DNA of 64,000 nucleotides from Aureisphaera galaxeae (lineage in GTDB: Bacteria > Bacteroidota > Bacteroidia > Flavobacteriales > Flavobacteriaceae), in contig NZ_JAQQTF010000006.1 in assembly GCF_028561275.1 (NCBI RefSeq), positions 186,001 to 250,000 on the forward strand. Reading direction: 5' to 3'. Positions within the stretch are counted from its first letter, which is position 1. Each line of letters opens with the position of its first letter. Below are positions 1-8,833 of this stretch, piece after piece. Below the pieces are notes generated by a model. It was not told the origin of the DNA, ran no database searches, and was given only the letters and a program-made list of their open reading frames with translations. The position numbers and the translations under genes were made by a program.

Positions 1-188
1 TTATTTACATGGTGGTTTCGCATTCCTTTTTGAAGTTTGAAGTGATTATCTCCATTAAAGTGCTGATAGCTTGGCGAAAAGGTATGATGTTCCTGAAGGA
101 ATAATACAGTACGGGCAATGTTCTGTTGGGTAATCCATGTTTCGAATTCCGAAACGTTCATGAGGGTAAATCCGAATTTTGTTTCCAT
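1..188 (-). CDS. N-acetylmuramoyl-L-alanine amidase family protein, N-terminal part (runs off left edge)
   Basis: An open minus-strand frame starts with ATG at 188 and is still open at base 1, giving 62 complete codons. The N-terminus has a short helical segment (NVSEFETWI), then ARTVLFLQEHHT, SYQHFNG, LQKGM and NHHV. The HHT pair and the later NHHV match, from memory, the start of the Amidase_2/peptidoglycan-recognition fold, in which the first of these histidines binds zinc and the family continues with a GWSDIG-type motif; that part lies outside the window. The frame upstream of 188 meets a stop before any other start, so this start is the only good one. No signal peptide is seen, so an intracellular or phage-type role is as likely as a periplasmic one. 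The assignment is by motif only. Confidence 0.55.
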   Translation of the reverse strand, partial: METKFGFTLMNVSEFETWITQQNIARTVLFLQEHHTFSPSYQHFNGDNHFKLQKGMRNHHVN

Positions 189-370
189 TGTTGTCGATGT
201 TAGCTGTTTCGACAATCTGACTGAAACGTGGGGAAAGGATACAGATCACCGAAGATATGTTGCCATTAAAATTAATCGAAATCGCAAAATGGAACAAGAG
301 GGAAATCCCTAGTATTTTTTAGGGAAAAGACCTGAACTAGTTGGTGGGTTGTGGGTTGGCGAGTTCTGGG

Positions 371-422
371 TTGATGGGTTGATGGGTTGATGGGTTGATG
401 GGTTGATGGGTTGATGGGTTGA
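371..422. repeat. 8-bp tandem repeat, TTGATGGG x 6.5
   Basis: Six perfect head-to-tail copies of TTGATGGG are followed by a TTGA remnant. The flank at 341-370 carries degenerate copies of the same GGGTT theme. It lies in the gene-free stretch 189-551, between the amidase start and the end of the 552-1154 lipoprotein. The unit is not a multiple of three and no gene covers it, so it is a candidate slippage-prone variable-number repeat. No other gene is seen in 189-551. Confidence 0.9.
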
Positions 423-463
423 ATTGTTTAACGGTTTAACTGATATACCGCTCAATACTCACT

Positions 464-541
464 CTTCACTTTTCACTTTTCACTTTTCACTTCCCATTGT
501 TCACTTCTCACTCTTCACTCATCACTCATTGCTCATCACTC
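464..541. repeat. Degenerate TTCACT/CTCATCACT low-complexity repeat
   Basis: A run of overlapping TTTTCACT, TTCACTCT and ATCACTCA words fills this interval, strongly pyrimidine-biased on the plus strand. Together with the 8-bp array at 371-422 it makes up most of the gene-free interval 189-551. It looks like non-coding simple sequence; no promoter or hairpin stands out. Confidence 0.7.
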
Positions 542-551
542 CTATCATAGG

Positions 552-1154
552 TCAAGCCTTAGAAATGGTCTTTGTGTGTGTGATTAACCATTCATCTGAA
601 ACTGATTCCAATAAATAGATGATCGTGGCCCCATTCAATTTTCCCCTTCGTATGGTAACTACCAATGCTGCTATTTTCTCATTTTCTGAAAACGCGACCC
701 GAGAAAATGACACTTGGGTTTCTACTATCCTTGAAGTTTCAATATTTGTAGTCATGTGATTCATGCGGTTAGCAACCTCAGAAAGCCATTTGTCATCCAA
801 AGGGAAATCACTCCCAATTTTGTCAATGGATTTAATCAATTGAATCATTTCTACACCCATGGTATCTTTCGGTGAAAAACGATCAGACCCATATGGTGAA
901 AACAGATTATTTATTTTTTGATTGCCAAAGCGATGATTCGAAAAAGTACTATCAATTGAATAACTAAAATAGATTGACTCACTTTTTTCTTTTCCCTCTT
1001 TATTCGTCAAAGAATCACTTTTAGGTGGAGGCGGCAACTCTGCACGCATTGATAACAAAACAGTTTGAATCACATCTAATTCCTCCTCGTTGACCAATTT
1101 ATTTTTACAACTGACCAGAGCAAAAACCAAAATAATTAATGGCAGTACCTTCAT
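552..1154 (-). CDS. Hypothetical lipoprotein (200 aa)
   Basis: The N-terminus MKVLPLIILVFALVSC is a type II signal peptide with a lipobox cysteine at residue 16, so the product should be a lipoprotein. The rest is polar and gives no recognised domain; a PPPPK segment follows the lipid anchor. It is the last of four consecutive minus-strand lipoprotein genes (4064 down to 552) with short gaps (12 bp to its upstream neighbour) that probably form one transcript. Function is unknown; context suggests partners of the large DUF6973-like lipoprotein at the head of the run. Confidence 0.75.
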   Translation of the reverse strand: MKVLPLIILVFALVSCKNKLVNEEELDVIQTVLLSMRAELPPPPKSDSLTNKEGKEKSESIYFSYSIDSTFSNHRFGNQKINNLFSPYGSDRFSPKDTMGVEMIQLIKSIDKIGSDFPLDDKWLSEVANRMNHMTTNIETSRIVETQVSFSRVAFSENEKIAALVVTIRRGKLNGATIIYLLESVSDEWLITHTKTISKA

Positions 1155-1166
1155 ATCAACAACTTC

Positions 1167-1892
1167 TTAGTTTTTGACTCTTATTCCCCAATTCTCCCTT
1201 ACTCTTCTGTTTCGCTCATTTAAATCCATGTTTTTAATGGTTTCAAAATCAATAACACCAGTATTGGTGCACTGAAAAAACCCTTTTACTACGGTATCAT
1301 TTTTAATAAAGCCGTATTCCCTTGGAAGAATAATTTCATAATGGCCAGAAATATTGGATACAACAGAATAATCAAAAGTTGAAATTTTAATTTTATAACG
1401 ATCCGACTCCATAAAATCGAAATCTGTATTATTATAATCCAGATCGGTCGATTTAGATAGCATTTGAATGCTTTCAACCGTACTATCCTTTAAACTCAAC
1501 CTTAGATATTTCTTTTGTCCTTTGAAGGACCCCGGATTCCCGAGGTCCATTAAAATTCTGCTTCTATCCTTTACGCCATCGTTCAATTCCCCTTGGGTAG
1601 GTATCGTCGATATAATTTGAATAACAACACTATTATCTTTAGTATTCTTTCCACACCCACAGAGAGAAGCAATCGCCTCTTGCTGCTGGCCATTGCCTAC
1701 ACGAGTGCTGAAAATGCTATCCATAGGAATTTTAGTAGTATCCTTTCTCAGAAAACTGATATAGTCCGTAACTGTGTCCTTTTGAACAATGTTCACTTCG
1801 GATTTCACATCGACTTTATCAACTTTCTTTTCCGAACAGGATGTAAGGAGTGATGTAATCAGGATTATTGTAAACAGAAACCCATATCTCAT
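1167..1892 (-). CDS. Hypothetical lipoprotein (241 aa)
   Basis: The frame is open further upstream (to 1955), but the Met at 1892 gives a clean lipoprotein signal, MRYGFLFTIILITSLLTSC, and avoids overlap with the upstream gene, so this start is preferred. Mature protein after Cys19 has a Lys/Asp/Val-rich linker, then a domain that includes a CGCG cluster near residue 80 and beta-rich sequence. No family is recognised. It is the third gene of the four-lipoprotein run, 16 bp after its upstream neighbour. It may work with the large lipoprotein at 2373-4064; nothing in the sequence proves this. Confidence 0.7.
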   Translation of the reverse strand: MRYGFLFTIILITSLLTSCSEKKVDKVDVKSEVNIVQKDTVTDYISFLRKDTTKIPMDSIFSTRVGNGQQQEAIASLCGCGKNTKDNSVVIQIISTIPTQGELNDGVKDRSRILMDLGNPGSFKGQKKYLRLSLKDSTVESIQMLSKSTDLDYNNTDFDFMESDRYKIKISTFDYSVVSNISGHYEIILPREYGFIKNDTVVKGFFQCTNTGVIDFETIKNMDLNERNRRVRENWGIRVKN

Positions 1893-1908
1893 TATTTCCC
1901 TAACATCA

Positions 1909-2376
1909 TTAATGTTGTACCAATTCAAACCCGATAATCTTATCGTCATTATCAAAATAAATTTCCAAGCTTACTGGATCTGCTAGGGTCCAACCCACAT
2001 AATAGGAGATCATTTTTACTTCTTCCCTGTTTAATTCATACCAATTATTAAGATGGGAAACTAACCTATCTTGATCTCGAGTTTTTTGTTGGAGAATATT
2101 ATCCATTTTAAGGGAATCAGGGACGATTCTGCCTTCAATTATTTTAAGCTTAACTGTATCCTTTGATGCTACCCCTAGAATCTCTAATACTTCAGCTTTG
2201 GTTTGCCCAATTTCCAAGTAGTTTTCAATAACATCATTGGCCATAATAAAACGTGGGTTTGGTCTTGTCAACAATTCATTGTTCTTAGGTTCTTGCCAAA
2301 CCTCTTTATTGAAGTTGGTCTGGCACGAACTACAGATTGAAATTAATACCAAAATAAGAACCTTTAAAAGTCTCAT
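1909..2376 (-). CDS. Small lipoprotein with possible SmpA/BamE-like segment
   Basis: Lipoprotein signal MRLLKVLILVLISICSSC with Cys18. The central stretch IENYLEIGQTKAEVLEILG resembles the helix-helix motif of SmpA/BamE-like domains (a G-x-T-x-x-EV-x-x-xLG pattern), which pack on other envelope proteins. This likeness is weak and from memory. The start overlaps the stop of the upstream DUF6973-like lipoprotein by 4 bp (2373-2376), so the two are translationally coupled and probably made in fixed ratio. A binding partner, chaperone or immunity-type role for the larger protein is an inference from this coupling only. Confidence 0.65.
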   Translation of the reverse strand: MRLLKVLILVLISICSSCQTNFNKEVWQEPKNNELLTRPNPRFIMANDVIENYLEIGQTKAEVLEILGVASKDTVKLKIIEGRIVPDSLKMDNILQQKTRDQDRLVSHLNNWYELNREEVKMISYYVGWTLADPVSLEIYFDNDDKIIGFELVQH

Positions 2377-4064
2377 GGCAAGTTTGTATTAGTTAGTACA
2401 CCGCCATAAATGTAATTTAGAATACCGGAATAAACTGCCGCCTCAATACCGTTAGAGATTGTGATATCACTGGTTGAGAATGTGTAACCGTAAGCTTCCG
2501 CTATCAAGCGTCCCTTTTCATTATTAAAATTATCCATATCGACATCTAAACCTGATTGCATCCACTCGTGCGCATCTGCAAAGAGTTTCATCATATTCCC
2601 ACCAAACTCAGCTGTCCCAAGTGCATTCCAAAAGGCATGACGAAACGCATCTCCTTTACCATCATCTAAACCACTAAGGCCATCTGAAAATGTAGGAGCT
2701 AATTCCTGCGCTCGACTAAGGGCTGTAAAGGAGTTTTGAATATGCAAAGCCGCATATTGTGGAAAAATTCTAAACAAAATAGCTTCCTTAGCATTTGGAA
2801 TTTCATTTGGATTATTTGGATCGTCTGCAGGAATATCCAAATTTCCCGAAAACTTGATAAAAAAGTCGTCGTTCCACCATTCAAAAGGAAATCCATCATT
2901 CATTCCTGGATAATTAGAAGGAGAATATGTAATGAAATTTGCTAGGGTATTCATTACTAAGTTAAAAATTTCGGAGGAATGATTGTTTTCATAAATCAAA
3001 TAAAGAATATCTGAGGCAATCTTTTTGTTATTCCCAAGCCAAGTAACCTCTTCCATATGTTCTTCCCAAAATGTGGGTCCTATATGGCCATTTAACACCG
3101 TTAGAAGTGAGAAGTAATGCATCTGCAACTCTTCTGGCGTCAGAGGAATGTCTGGGTTTTCACAGTCAATGGGATCGCCGTTGGGCAAGAAACATTCGTC
3201 CGGAAGGGTATTGGAACCATCACCATCTCCTTGAGGATCGTCTCCTCCACCAGGACCAGGACCACAGGGATCGGGCGACCGTAAAGGATCCTTATTAGGA
3301 TCCCCATCGGGTGCAAAATTGTAAATGATAATAATATCGGGCAGGGAACAACTGCACAGGGAGTTGGAACTTCCACCATTGTGAGAAGGCTCGCAGCCAC
3401 AGGTGATCACCACAGTAGGACCATCGCCTCCTGTGGGATCTGGATCTGGATCGTCGTCGCCATCATCGGAACATGGATCGCTTCCGCGCGTCGATTGCAC
3501 CTGCCCGTTTGTATATGCATGTTCTTGAACAAATTGTCCATAAATGGAATAGAAACGTATAAATCCTGTAAAGGTAGCATAGTCATATGCGTCAATGACT
3601 TGGGCTGCCACCCAATCCCGATCATACTCATATTCCACGATAAAACTATATTCCTCTTCGGCGTATTCAGCCACAACCAAATTGTAGGTAAGGAAGCGAA
3701 ATTCGTCCGTTGTTTGGGAGGTTTCCGCAACGGCCGAAATGGCAAAATTGGATCTATCGTTCTCATCCTGACTTTGGACTACATTATCCAAATCGATATT
3801 CAGTAGCACCACTGCTTCATCCCTAGTGGCTGTGGAATAGGGATTGGAAGAAGGGTCTATCTGTAAACGGCGGTCCTTGGTTTGCAAGGATTGTACGTGA
3901 TCTAAAATTTCAGGAAAGTCCTGGAGGTCCACTTTTTGAGTGGTAACATGTTCGTGTTCTAAGGCGTGTTCTAAAGCGGTTTCGTCGTCATTCCGACAAC
4001 TGGTAAAACAACAAATAACTACAAAAGCGTATAGGAAAAGGTATTGGATTTTTAATCTCCCCAT
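2373..4064 (-). CDS. Large lipoprotein with C-terminal DUF6973-like domain
   Basis: 563 aa, lipobox FTSC near residues 20-23. Residues ~50-190 form an N-terminal domain found in a Bacteroidota lipoprotein style (acidic, beta-rich). Residues ~195-310 are a very low-complexity Asp/Gly/Pro linker studded with cysteines (CGCE, CSCS, CGPGPGG). The C-terminal part contains GKGDAFRHAFWNALGTAEFG followed by FADAHEW, a histidine-rich helix pair typical, as I recall, of DUF6973, a domain often at the C-terminus of modular surface or toxin-like proteins. Its linker-plus-variable-tip layout fits a surface-displayed effector, though no nuclease or peptidase motif is certain. It heads a four-gene lipoprotein run and overlaps the next gene by 4 bp. 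Confidence 0.7.
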   Translation of the reverse strand: MGRLKIQYLFLYAFVVICCFTSCRNDDETALEHALEHEHVTTQKVDLQDFPEILDHVQSLQTKDRRLQIDPSSNPYSTATRDEAVVLLNIDLDNVVQSQDENDRSNFAISAVAETSQTTDEFRFLTYNLVVAEYAEEEYSFIVEYEYDRDWVAAQVIDAYDYATFTGFIRFYSIYGQFVQEHAYTNGQVQSTRGSDPCSDDGDDDPDPDPTGGDGPTVVITCGCEPSHNGGSSNSLCSCSLPDIIIIYNFAPDGDPNKDPLRSPDPCGPGPGGGDDPQGDGDGSNTLPDECFLPNGDPIDCENPDIPLTPEELQMHYFSLLTVLNGHIGPTFWEEHMEEVTWLGNNKKIASDILYLIYENNHSSEIFNLVMNTLANFITYSPSNYPGMNDGFPFEWWNDDFFIKFSGNLDIPADDPNNPNEIPNAKEAILFRIFPQYAALHIQNSFTALSRAQELAPTFSDGLSGLDDGKGDAFRHAFWNALGTAEFGGNMMKLFADAHEWMQSGLDVDMDNFNNEKGRLIAEAYGYTFSTSDITISNGIEAAVYSGILNYIYGGVLTNTNLP

Positions 4065-4335
4065 GATTAAAATCGGTTTAAAAGGTTAAAAAAGGTTTGT
4101 GTTTTCCTATGCAAGCCCATCCATCACAAATGAAGAATTGGCTCAGGTCGTAAGCATAGTTTATAGACGTCTGGTAAATCCAATGTAGATCATGGATTCA
4201 GCAAACAAAACATAGCAGTGCACTTTACTTATGTAGTACGAAGATATAATTTTTTTGAATAAATTATTTTCATTTTTAAATTATTTTGAAAAATATTTAT
4301 TCATTCTCAGGAGCAGAATGAAGAACGTAAACACC

Positions 4336-4653
4336 TTACTCGTTCACCCTCAGGTAGTAATGGATACTTTTATCCGGGGTATGTGTTTTTATCTCGCAAT
4401 GGCAATCGGGCTCATAAATCGGTAAACCACCATCTATTGCCTCTTTAGCAGGCACTTCTACATACATGGAAGTCAATGTAGATTTCAACTTGTTCTCCTT
4501 AGAAAATTGAAGCCCTTTAGGAATTTGGATATTTTGCTCAGGAATTCCTTCTACAGTAATGCGGAATTTGTCTTCATTGGATTCGGATTTCTGTGCCGAC
4601 ATATAGGACACCGATAAAAACGATAGGAGTAGTAATACAGATTTTGCCTTCAT
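4336..4653 (-). CDS. Small secreted protein of unknown function (105 aa)
   Basis: The N-terminus MKAKSVLLLLSFLSVSYMSAQ is a typical flavobacterial signal peptide ending in SAQ. The mature part is about 84 residues with a CHCEI motif near the C-terminus and no recognised domain. It stands alone on the minus strand: 271 bp of AT-rich sequence separates it from the lipoprotein run to its left and 83 bp from the beta-barrel gene to its right. The size and signal support a real gene; the function is not visible. Confidence 0.65.
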   Translation of the reverse strand: MKAKSVLLLLSFLSVSYMSAQKSESNEDKFRITVEGIPEQNIQIPKGLQFSKENKLKSTLTSMYVEVPAKEAIDGGLPIYEPDCHCEIKTHTPDKSIHYYLRVNE

Positions 4654-4736
4654 ACTCTAAATATAGTGCCGGGATCACCATCCTCCAAGCCAAAATCCTA
4701 AGATTAACATTTTTACAACAAAAATTATGTTGAGAG

Positions 4737-5873
4737 TTAATCCCTTAGCTTCGGCATAAAGAACTTATCGATACGCAGGGTAACCCCAAATTGGGCCGAC
4801 ACAACTATATCATCATACCGAATATTGAGATAATCGCGTCCATAATACAGGAAAAACATATATCCGATCGCCCGGTGCGCCTTTGGGGAAAACTCTATCA
4901 AGCCTCGAGCACTCAACCGATACTTATTCGTGTCGTTTGCCAAATTGGGAATAAAATTGTCGAGGTTTCCTAGTATATATCCTACCTCGGTTCGTACATG
5001 CCAATCCTTTTTCATTCCGAAACGGTTGGTTCGGTAATCGTAAGATGCCAACAAACGGTGCCTCCCGTACGAATTCTCCTGTTGTTGGGAATAGGCGAAA
5101 ATTGAAGTCTCAGTTCCCAAATCCGTGCGATAGCCCAAACTCAATTGATGTAACGACAGGGATACTTTATTGTACCACCCCTTAGTGCACGCCACATAAA
5201 TATAGTTGGTCGAAAAGTCCCCATTGGAATACGCATTACGCCTTTGGATAGGCGGTAAGGAGTCCGACGGATAAAAGAAACCCGGCGCTTGCCCATTGCT
5301 ATAATGATGTACCCGAATAGTGGCATTATAAAACTTCAGGTTTTCTGCGGTAGCATTGATTTTAGCTTTGGTTTCATCATCGGCAAAGAAGGAACCGGTA
5401 TAATTATTATAGAGATTGATGTACCAGCTAAAACCTACTTTATGACTTCCGGGGAGTATGGGTTTAGAATCATCTAAAGACATTCTAAAATTACCATTAT
5501 AATCGAAGTCGAGTCGATGTCGTTTGGCCAAACCCGTGCCGCTTTCTCTTCCGAAAAACAAAGGGAAGTTCAAGTTTAGGTTTGCCTCCAACACATCGAA
5601 GTTAGAATTTGCTCCTTCTCCTTGCACCAAGGGAATCCTACGGGTATCGATAGACGAAACATAAGGAGCCAAGGAAGCGTAGGATGGCGCCTGATTCGCA
5701 TCCCAAGAGGTCTGGACAAGATGGTAAATCGTTTTTTTGTGCTCGCGAATCGTGGAATCTTTCCGTACAGGATCTATATAGAGTCGATCTTGGCAAAGAA
5801 GTTCCGATGTCTGGCAAAAAAACAGGAAAACAAAAAGGTAACAAGGAATGCAAATGCCTTTCATAACGTACAT
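4737..5873 (-). CDS. Outer-membrane beta-barrel, possible phospholipase A1 (OMPLA)-like
   Basis: 378 aa with a signal peptide (hydrophobic residues 10-26). The mature protein is a run of alternating-hydrophobic strands with aromatic girdles (for example GFSWYINLYNNY), typical of an outer-membrane barrel. Residues 189-195 read HHYSNGQ, and Asn213 in a QRRNAYSNG context follows. OMPLA (PldA) uses His-x-Ser-Asn-Gly with a later Asn to cleave phospholipids at the outer membrane; PagL-type lipid A deacylases have a related HxSN motif. The His190, Ser192, Asn193, Gly194 pattern and the barrel context suggest this family; overall homology cannot be shown by eye. Met1 or Met4 may be the start. Confidence 0.6.
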   Translation of the reverse strand: MYVMKGICIPCYLFVFLFFCQTSELLCQDRLYIDPVRKDSTIREHKKTIYHLVQTSWDANQAPSYASLAPYVSSIDTRRIPLVQGEGANSNFDVLEANLNLNFPLFFGRESGTGLAKRHRLDFDYNGNFRMSLDDSKPILPGSHKVGFSWYINLYNNYTGSFFADDETKAKINATAENLKFYNATIRVHHYSNGQAPGFFYPSDSLPPIQRRNAYSNGDFSTNYIYVACTKGWYNKVSLSLHQLSLGYRTDLGTETSIFAYSQQQENSYGRHRLLASYDYRTNRFGMKKDWHVRTEVGYILGNLDNFIPNLANDTNKYRLSARGLIEFSPKAHRAIGYMFFLYYGRDYLNIRYDDIVVSAQFGVTLRIDKFFMPKLRD

Positions 5874-5952
5874 ATTAAAAGTTCTGTGGGGAAGACGAAA
5901 ACCCTATAGGCTTTCACAGAATTAAAGGTTTTCAACCGATACTTTACTCCTT

Positions 5953-5960
5953 CAAAGGTA
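5953..5960 (-). promoter_or_regulatory. Candidate Bacteroidota promoter -7 element
   Basis: The minus strand reads TACCTTTG, an exact match to the Bacteroidota -7 consensus TAnnTTTG. A TTG lies 15 bases further upstream (5976-5978), somewhat closer than the usual -33 spacing. It sits 80 bp before the beta-barrel start at 5873 and downstream of the terminator at 6055-6085, so it would give that gene its own transcript. Confidence 0.35.
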
Positions 5961-6054
5961 TGTGTTTACTACAAACAAGAAAAGAGCATTTCCCCCTTAA
6001 TCATTGAGGAATTCGATCCATTTTAAACCTTTAAACAGCATTCAGAAAATATCT

Positions 6055-6085
6055 TGAAAAAGAAAAGCCCGTCTTTCGACGGGCT
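6055..6085 (-). terminator. Rho-independent terminator after T9SS protein gene
   Basis: AGCCCGTC (6066-6073) and GACGGGCT (6078-6085) form a perfect 8-bp stem around a 4-base loop. Read on the minus strand the stem is followed by a TTTTCTTTTT tract. It lies 22 bp beyond the stop of the 6108-8693 gene and ends that transcript. Confidence 0.85.
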
Positions 6086-6107
6086 CTTCGTATCTGGGGA
6101 AGTTTGG

Positions 6108-8693
6108 TTATTCTTTAATGATCCGTTTTACAACTCCAGCGTCTCCCCCTTTGGCCATGCACATGTACACGCCATTGCTCCAGGTGGAGTTATCGATTAC
6201 TTCGGTAGCGTTATCTGTAGTCCCCGAGTGTACCTTTCGACCATATACATCGTAGATAACGTATTCTATGGGCCCTTCAACATTCATTCCTTCGAAATTC
6301 AGGGTTACTTGTCCTTTCGATGGATTGGGATACACCTCAAAATTCAACTCCTTCCCTACTGCTTTTTCCGTAGGCGCAGTTAGGTATTCCTCGCATGCTT
6401 GTGCTTGACAGCATTCTCCCTTATCGGTAAGACCATACACCGTAAGGCAAACTTGACCACCACTAAATGGCATTGCAAAATAAGGGTCTGTGGATACCAC
6501 CGTTCCGTTAACCGTCCATTCATACCCAACGATGGTAGTGAAGGCATTTCCGAAGGAAGTAGAAGAGAACAAGCCTACTCCATTTCCTGCATTTTCTAAA
6601 GTAAATTGAGGTTTCATACCACACTCATCCGGACATTGCTTCGTTATGATTACCTGTTTTTGAATACTCACCAAACAACAGTTTCCATTGGCATCCAAGC
6701 CATATACCGTTAGGGTTAAAATATAGGTTCCCGGTGCAGTATAGGAATGGATAGCATTGGGGCCAACAGCTGTATTTCCGTCTCCAAAATCCCATAAATA
6801 ACCTACAATAGTGGTTCCACTTCCTGCGGTAGAGATGTCCCCTACGGAAATGGTACAATCCTTCATCTTCATCTTCATTTTTGGTAGCAACTGGCAATCT
6901 GGGCCACAATCGATTACTGAAAGAACAACAGCGTCGCTAGTCGTACAACCATCTCCATAGGTCACCATAACGGTATAGGTTCCCGGTCCTTGCGTAGTTA
7001 CTGTTTCCGAATTGACGGGCTGGGGGAACGCATTGCCATCCAGCTCCCAAACTATACTGGTAAATCCAGGGATTTGCCCAGTAATATCCAATACAGGCCA
7101 TGGGTCTCCTTCACAAATTTCAATATTCGGTCCAAGGTCTACAGAGAAATCACAGCAACCGTTGTTATTTACCTCCATACTACCTGTAGCTGTACAATCG
7201 GCATCGTACACAACAGTTACACTATATACTCCGTAGGAAGTCGTAGTAAAAGTAAGTCCTCCACTCTGTACAGGAGTTCCATCCTGGAACCAAGTAATGG
7301 TAGGAGATCCCGAAACTTGCCCTGAAATATCCAAGGTTGGGAATTGTCCATCGGCACAAACGGTTACGTCGGCACCCAAATCGATCACCGGATCACAACA
7401 ACTGTTTTGTGTGGAATCATCGTACCTCCCAATAAAATAACCTTTAGAAGCTCCCGAAGAGTAGGTTCCATCGATCACCAAAGGTTGAGAACCTCCACTT
7501 GAGTAATAGGTACCTACAAAAACTTCTCTATTGTTGGAATCGATTAATACTTCGCCTCCGAAAGAGGAACAGGATTCGCTATTAGAAGGCCAAACCGTGC
7601 TTCCAGATGATGAATCCAATGATAACCCAAAAAAGTCTCCCCCACAAGGGGCGCGAGTTAGAGTTACAGAAACATCGGCCTGGCCTGTAGCATAAAGATC
7701 TCCGCATCCATTGGTTTCCAAACTAAATGCCCAAGAAGAATTGGGAAGGGCGTGTGTCCATTGAAAACTTCCGGATCCGTTTTTATCGTAAGCGTGGATA
7801 TATTGCGCTTCTGCCCAATACACCGCATTATTTTCATTACTAACCTCTACGTCATAGCTTCTTTTGTTACCTCCTAAGGATTGTACTTTCAACCCAAAGG
7901 TGTTATCGAAATCTCCGTTGGCATCAAATTTTGCCATAAACGTATCTGGATAGGTGGAGCTGGTTGAGTTGAATAGATTACTCCCCCCATTATAGAAAAT
8001 CGCTGTTCCACGGAACTCTCCCGTTACGTACACATTTCCGGTATCATCCACATCTAGATTTACCCCGCGCGTAATATTGGAAGCATCTATCTTCGTAGCC
8101 CATACCAAGCTCTTAGGAGCTATGTTGTATTTGGCTATGTAAGTACTTACATAGCTTCCTGTAAGATTGGTGCCGCCATCTAAAGTGATCGTAGTTGAGG
8201 ATGAAGTAGTAGTTCCAAAGGTTCCTACTACATACATGTCATTACCAATAATCTTGACATCGAGAATAATGTTGGATCCTCCAGTCACTGTTTCCCAATT
8301 CACGGGAGTATCGCCAGCATTAAGACCAGATTCAACAATCACGCCTTGATTGGAAAGTGCACCGACCGTATACGTATTATTGTTTCCGAATTCGGTACCT
8401 CCCGTAGCATTTTGCGCAGAAGTTCCCGTGGTAAGCAAAGAAGAAATGTCCTTGGTCCAAACCAAGTTCCCAGCGGGGTCAAATTTTCTAAGTACACGTG
8501 TAAAGCTAGGACCATCCCCAAATGCATACACATTGTCATTGTCATCTATGGTTCCAGATCTAAGGGTCTTATCTGGATCATCCGTAAAGTTTACGTAGTC
8601 CCACTGTGCGTGGATGCTACTTATTGAAAATAGCATTAATAGTATGAATACATTCCAACGAATCGAAGGAATTTTATAATATATATTTTTCAT
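6108..8693 (-). CDS. T9SS cargo protein with PKD and repeated Ig-like domains
   Basis: 861 aa. A signal peptide (ending HAQ near residue 30) precedes a propeller-like region built of AKFDANG/KFDPAG-type repeats (~35-430), as in proteins that narrate a series of beta-propeller blades. Two similar Ig-like repeats follow, each opening with a (S)VDLG.NIxxC / IDLGADVTVC motif (~435-600). A PKD domain with the WDFGDG signature lies at ~630-690. The C-terminus (YPNPSKGQVTLNFEG to VVKRIIKE) is a type A T9SS sorting domain, which directs export and anchoring on the cell surface. It lies 140 bp downstream of another T9SS gene on the same strand. Substrate and role are unknown. Confidence 0.8.
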   Translation of the reverse strand: MKNIYYKIPSIRWNVFILLMLFSISSIHAQWDYVNFTDDPDKTLRSGTIDDNDNVYAFGDGPSFTRVLRKFDPAGNLVWTKDISSLLTTGTSAQNATGGTEFGNNNTYTVGALSNQGVIVESGLNAGDTPVNWETVTGGSNIILDVKIIGNDMYVVGTFGTTTSSSTTITLDGGTNLTGSYVSTYIAKYNIAPKSLVWATKIDASNITRGVNLDVDDTGNVYVTGEFRGTAIFYNGGSNLFNSTSSTYPDTFMAKFDANGDFDNTFGLKVQSLGGNKRSYDVEVSNENNAVYWAEAQYIHAYDKNGSGSFQWTHALPNSSWAFSLETNGCGDLYATGQADVSVTLTRAPCGGDFFGLSLDSSSGSTVWPSNSESCSSFGGEVLIDSNNREVFVGTYYSSGGSQPLVIDGTYSSGASKGYFIGRYDDSTQNSCCDPVIDLGADVTVCADGQFPTLDISGQVSGSPTITWFQDGTPVQSGGLTFTTTSYGVYSVTVVYDADCTATGSMEVNNNGCCDFSVDLGPNIEICEGDPWPVLDITGQIPGFTSIVWELDGNAFPQPVNSETVTTQGPGTYTVMVTYGDGCTTSDAVVLSVIDCGPDCQLLPKMKMKMKDCTISVGDISTAGSGTTIVGYLWDFGDGNTAVGPNAIHSYTAPGTYILTLTVYGLDANGNCCLVSIQKQVIITKQCPDECGMKPQFTLENAGNGVGLFSSTSFGNAFTTIVGYEWTVNGTVVSTDPYFAMPFSGGQVCLTVYGLTDKGECCQAQACEEYLTAPTEKAVGKELNFEVYPNPSKGQVTLNFEGMNVEGPIEYVIYDVYGRKVHSGTTDNATEVIDNSTWSNGVYMCMAKGGDAGVVKRIIKE

Positions 8694-8833
8694 TGTTAGT
8701 TTCTTTAAAAGGCCTACTCTGTATGGTTTTCGGCTTCCCCAATCGTTTCATTCTGGACATGACGAATCCTACATGAGTTTCTAAATCATGGCCTAATTGG
8801 GGATGCCTTTTGACATCCCCTTTACTTCAATAA

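Noticed and set aside
118-312. Small plus-strand frame over the amidase start
   Set aside because: It is antisense to the better-supported minus-strand amidase frame and has no family-like sequence.
371-541. Repeats that could be taken for a CRISPR array
   Set aside because: Units are 8 bp and contiguous with no spacers; the neighbouring TTCACT stretch is simple sequence, and no cas gene is near.
3071-3806. Plus-strand frames across the large lipoprotein
   Set aside because: They are antisense to the low-complexity Asp/Gly/Pro linker and have skewed composition, as expected of shadow frames.
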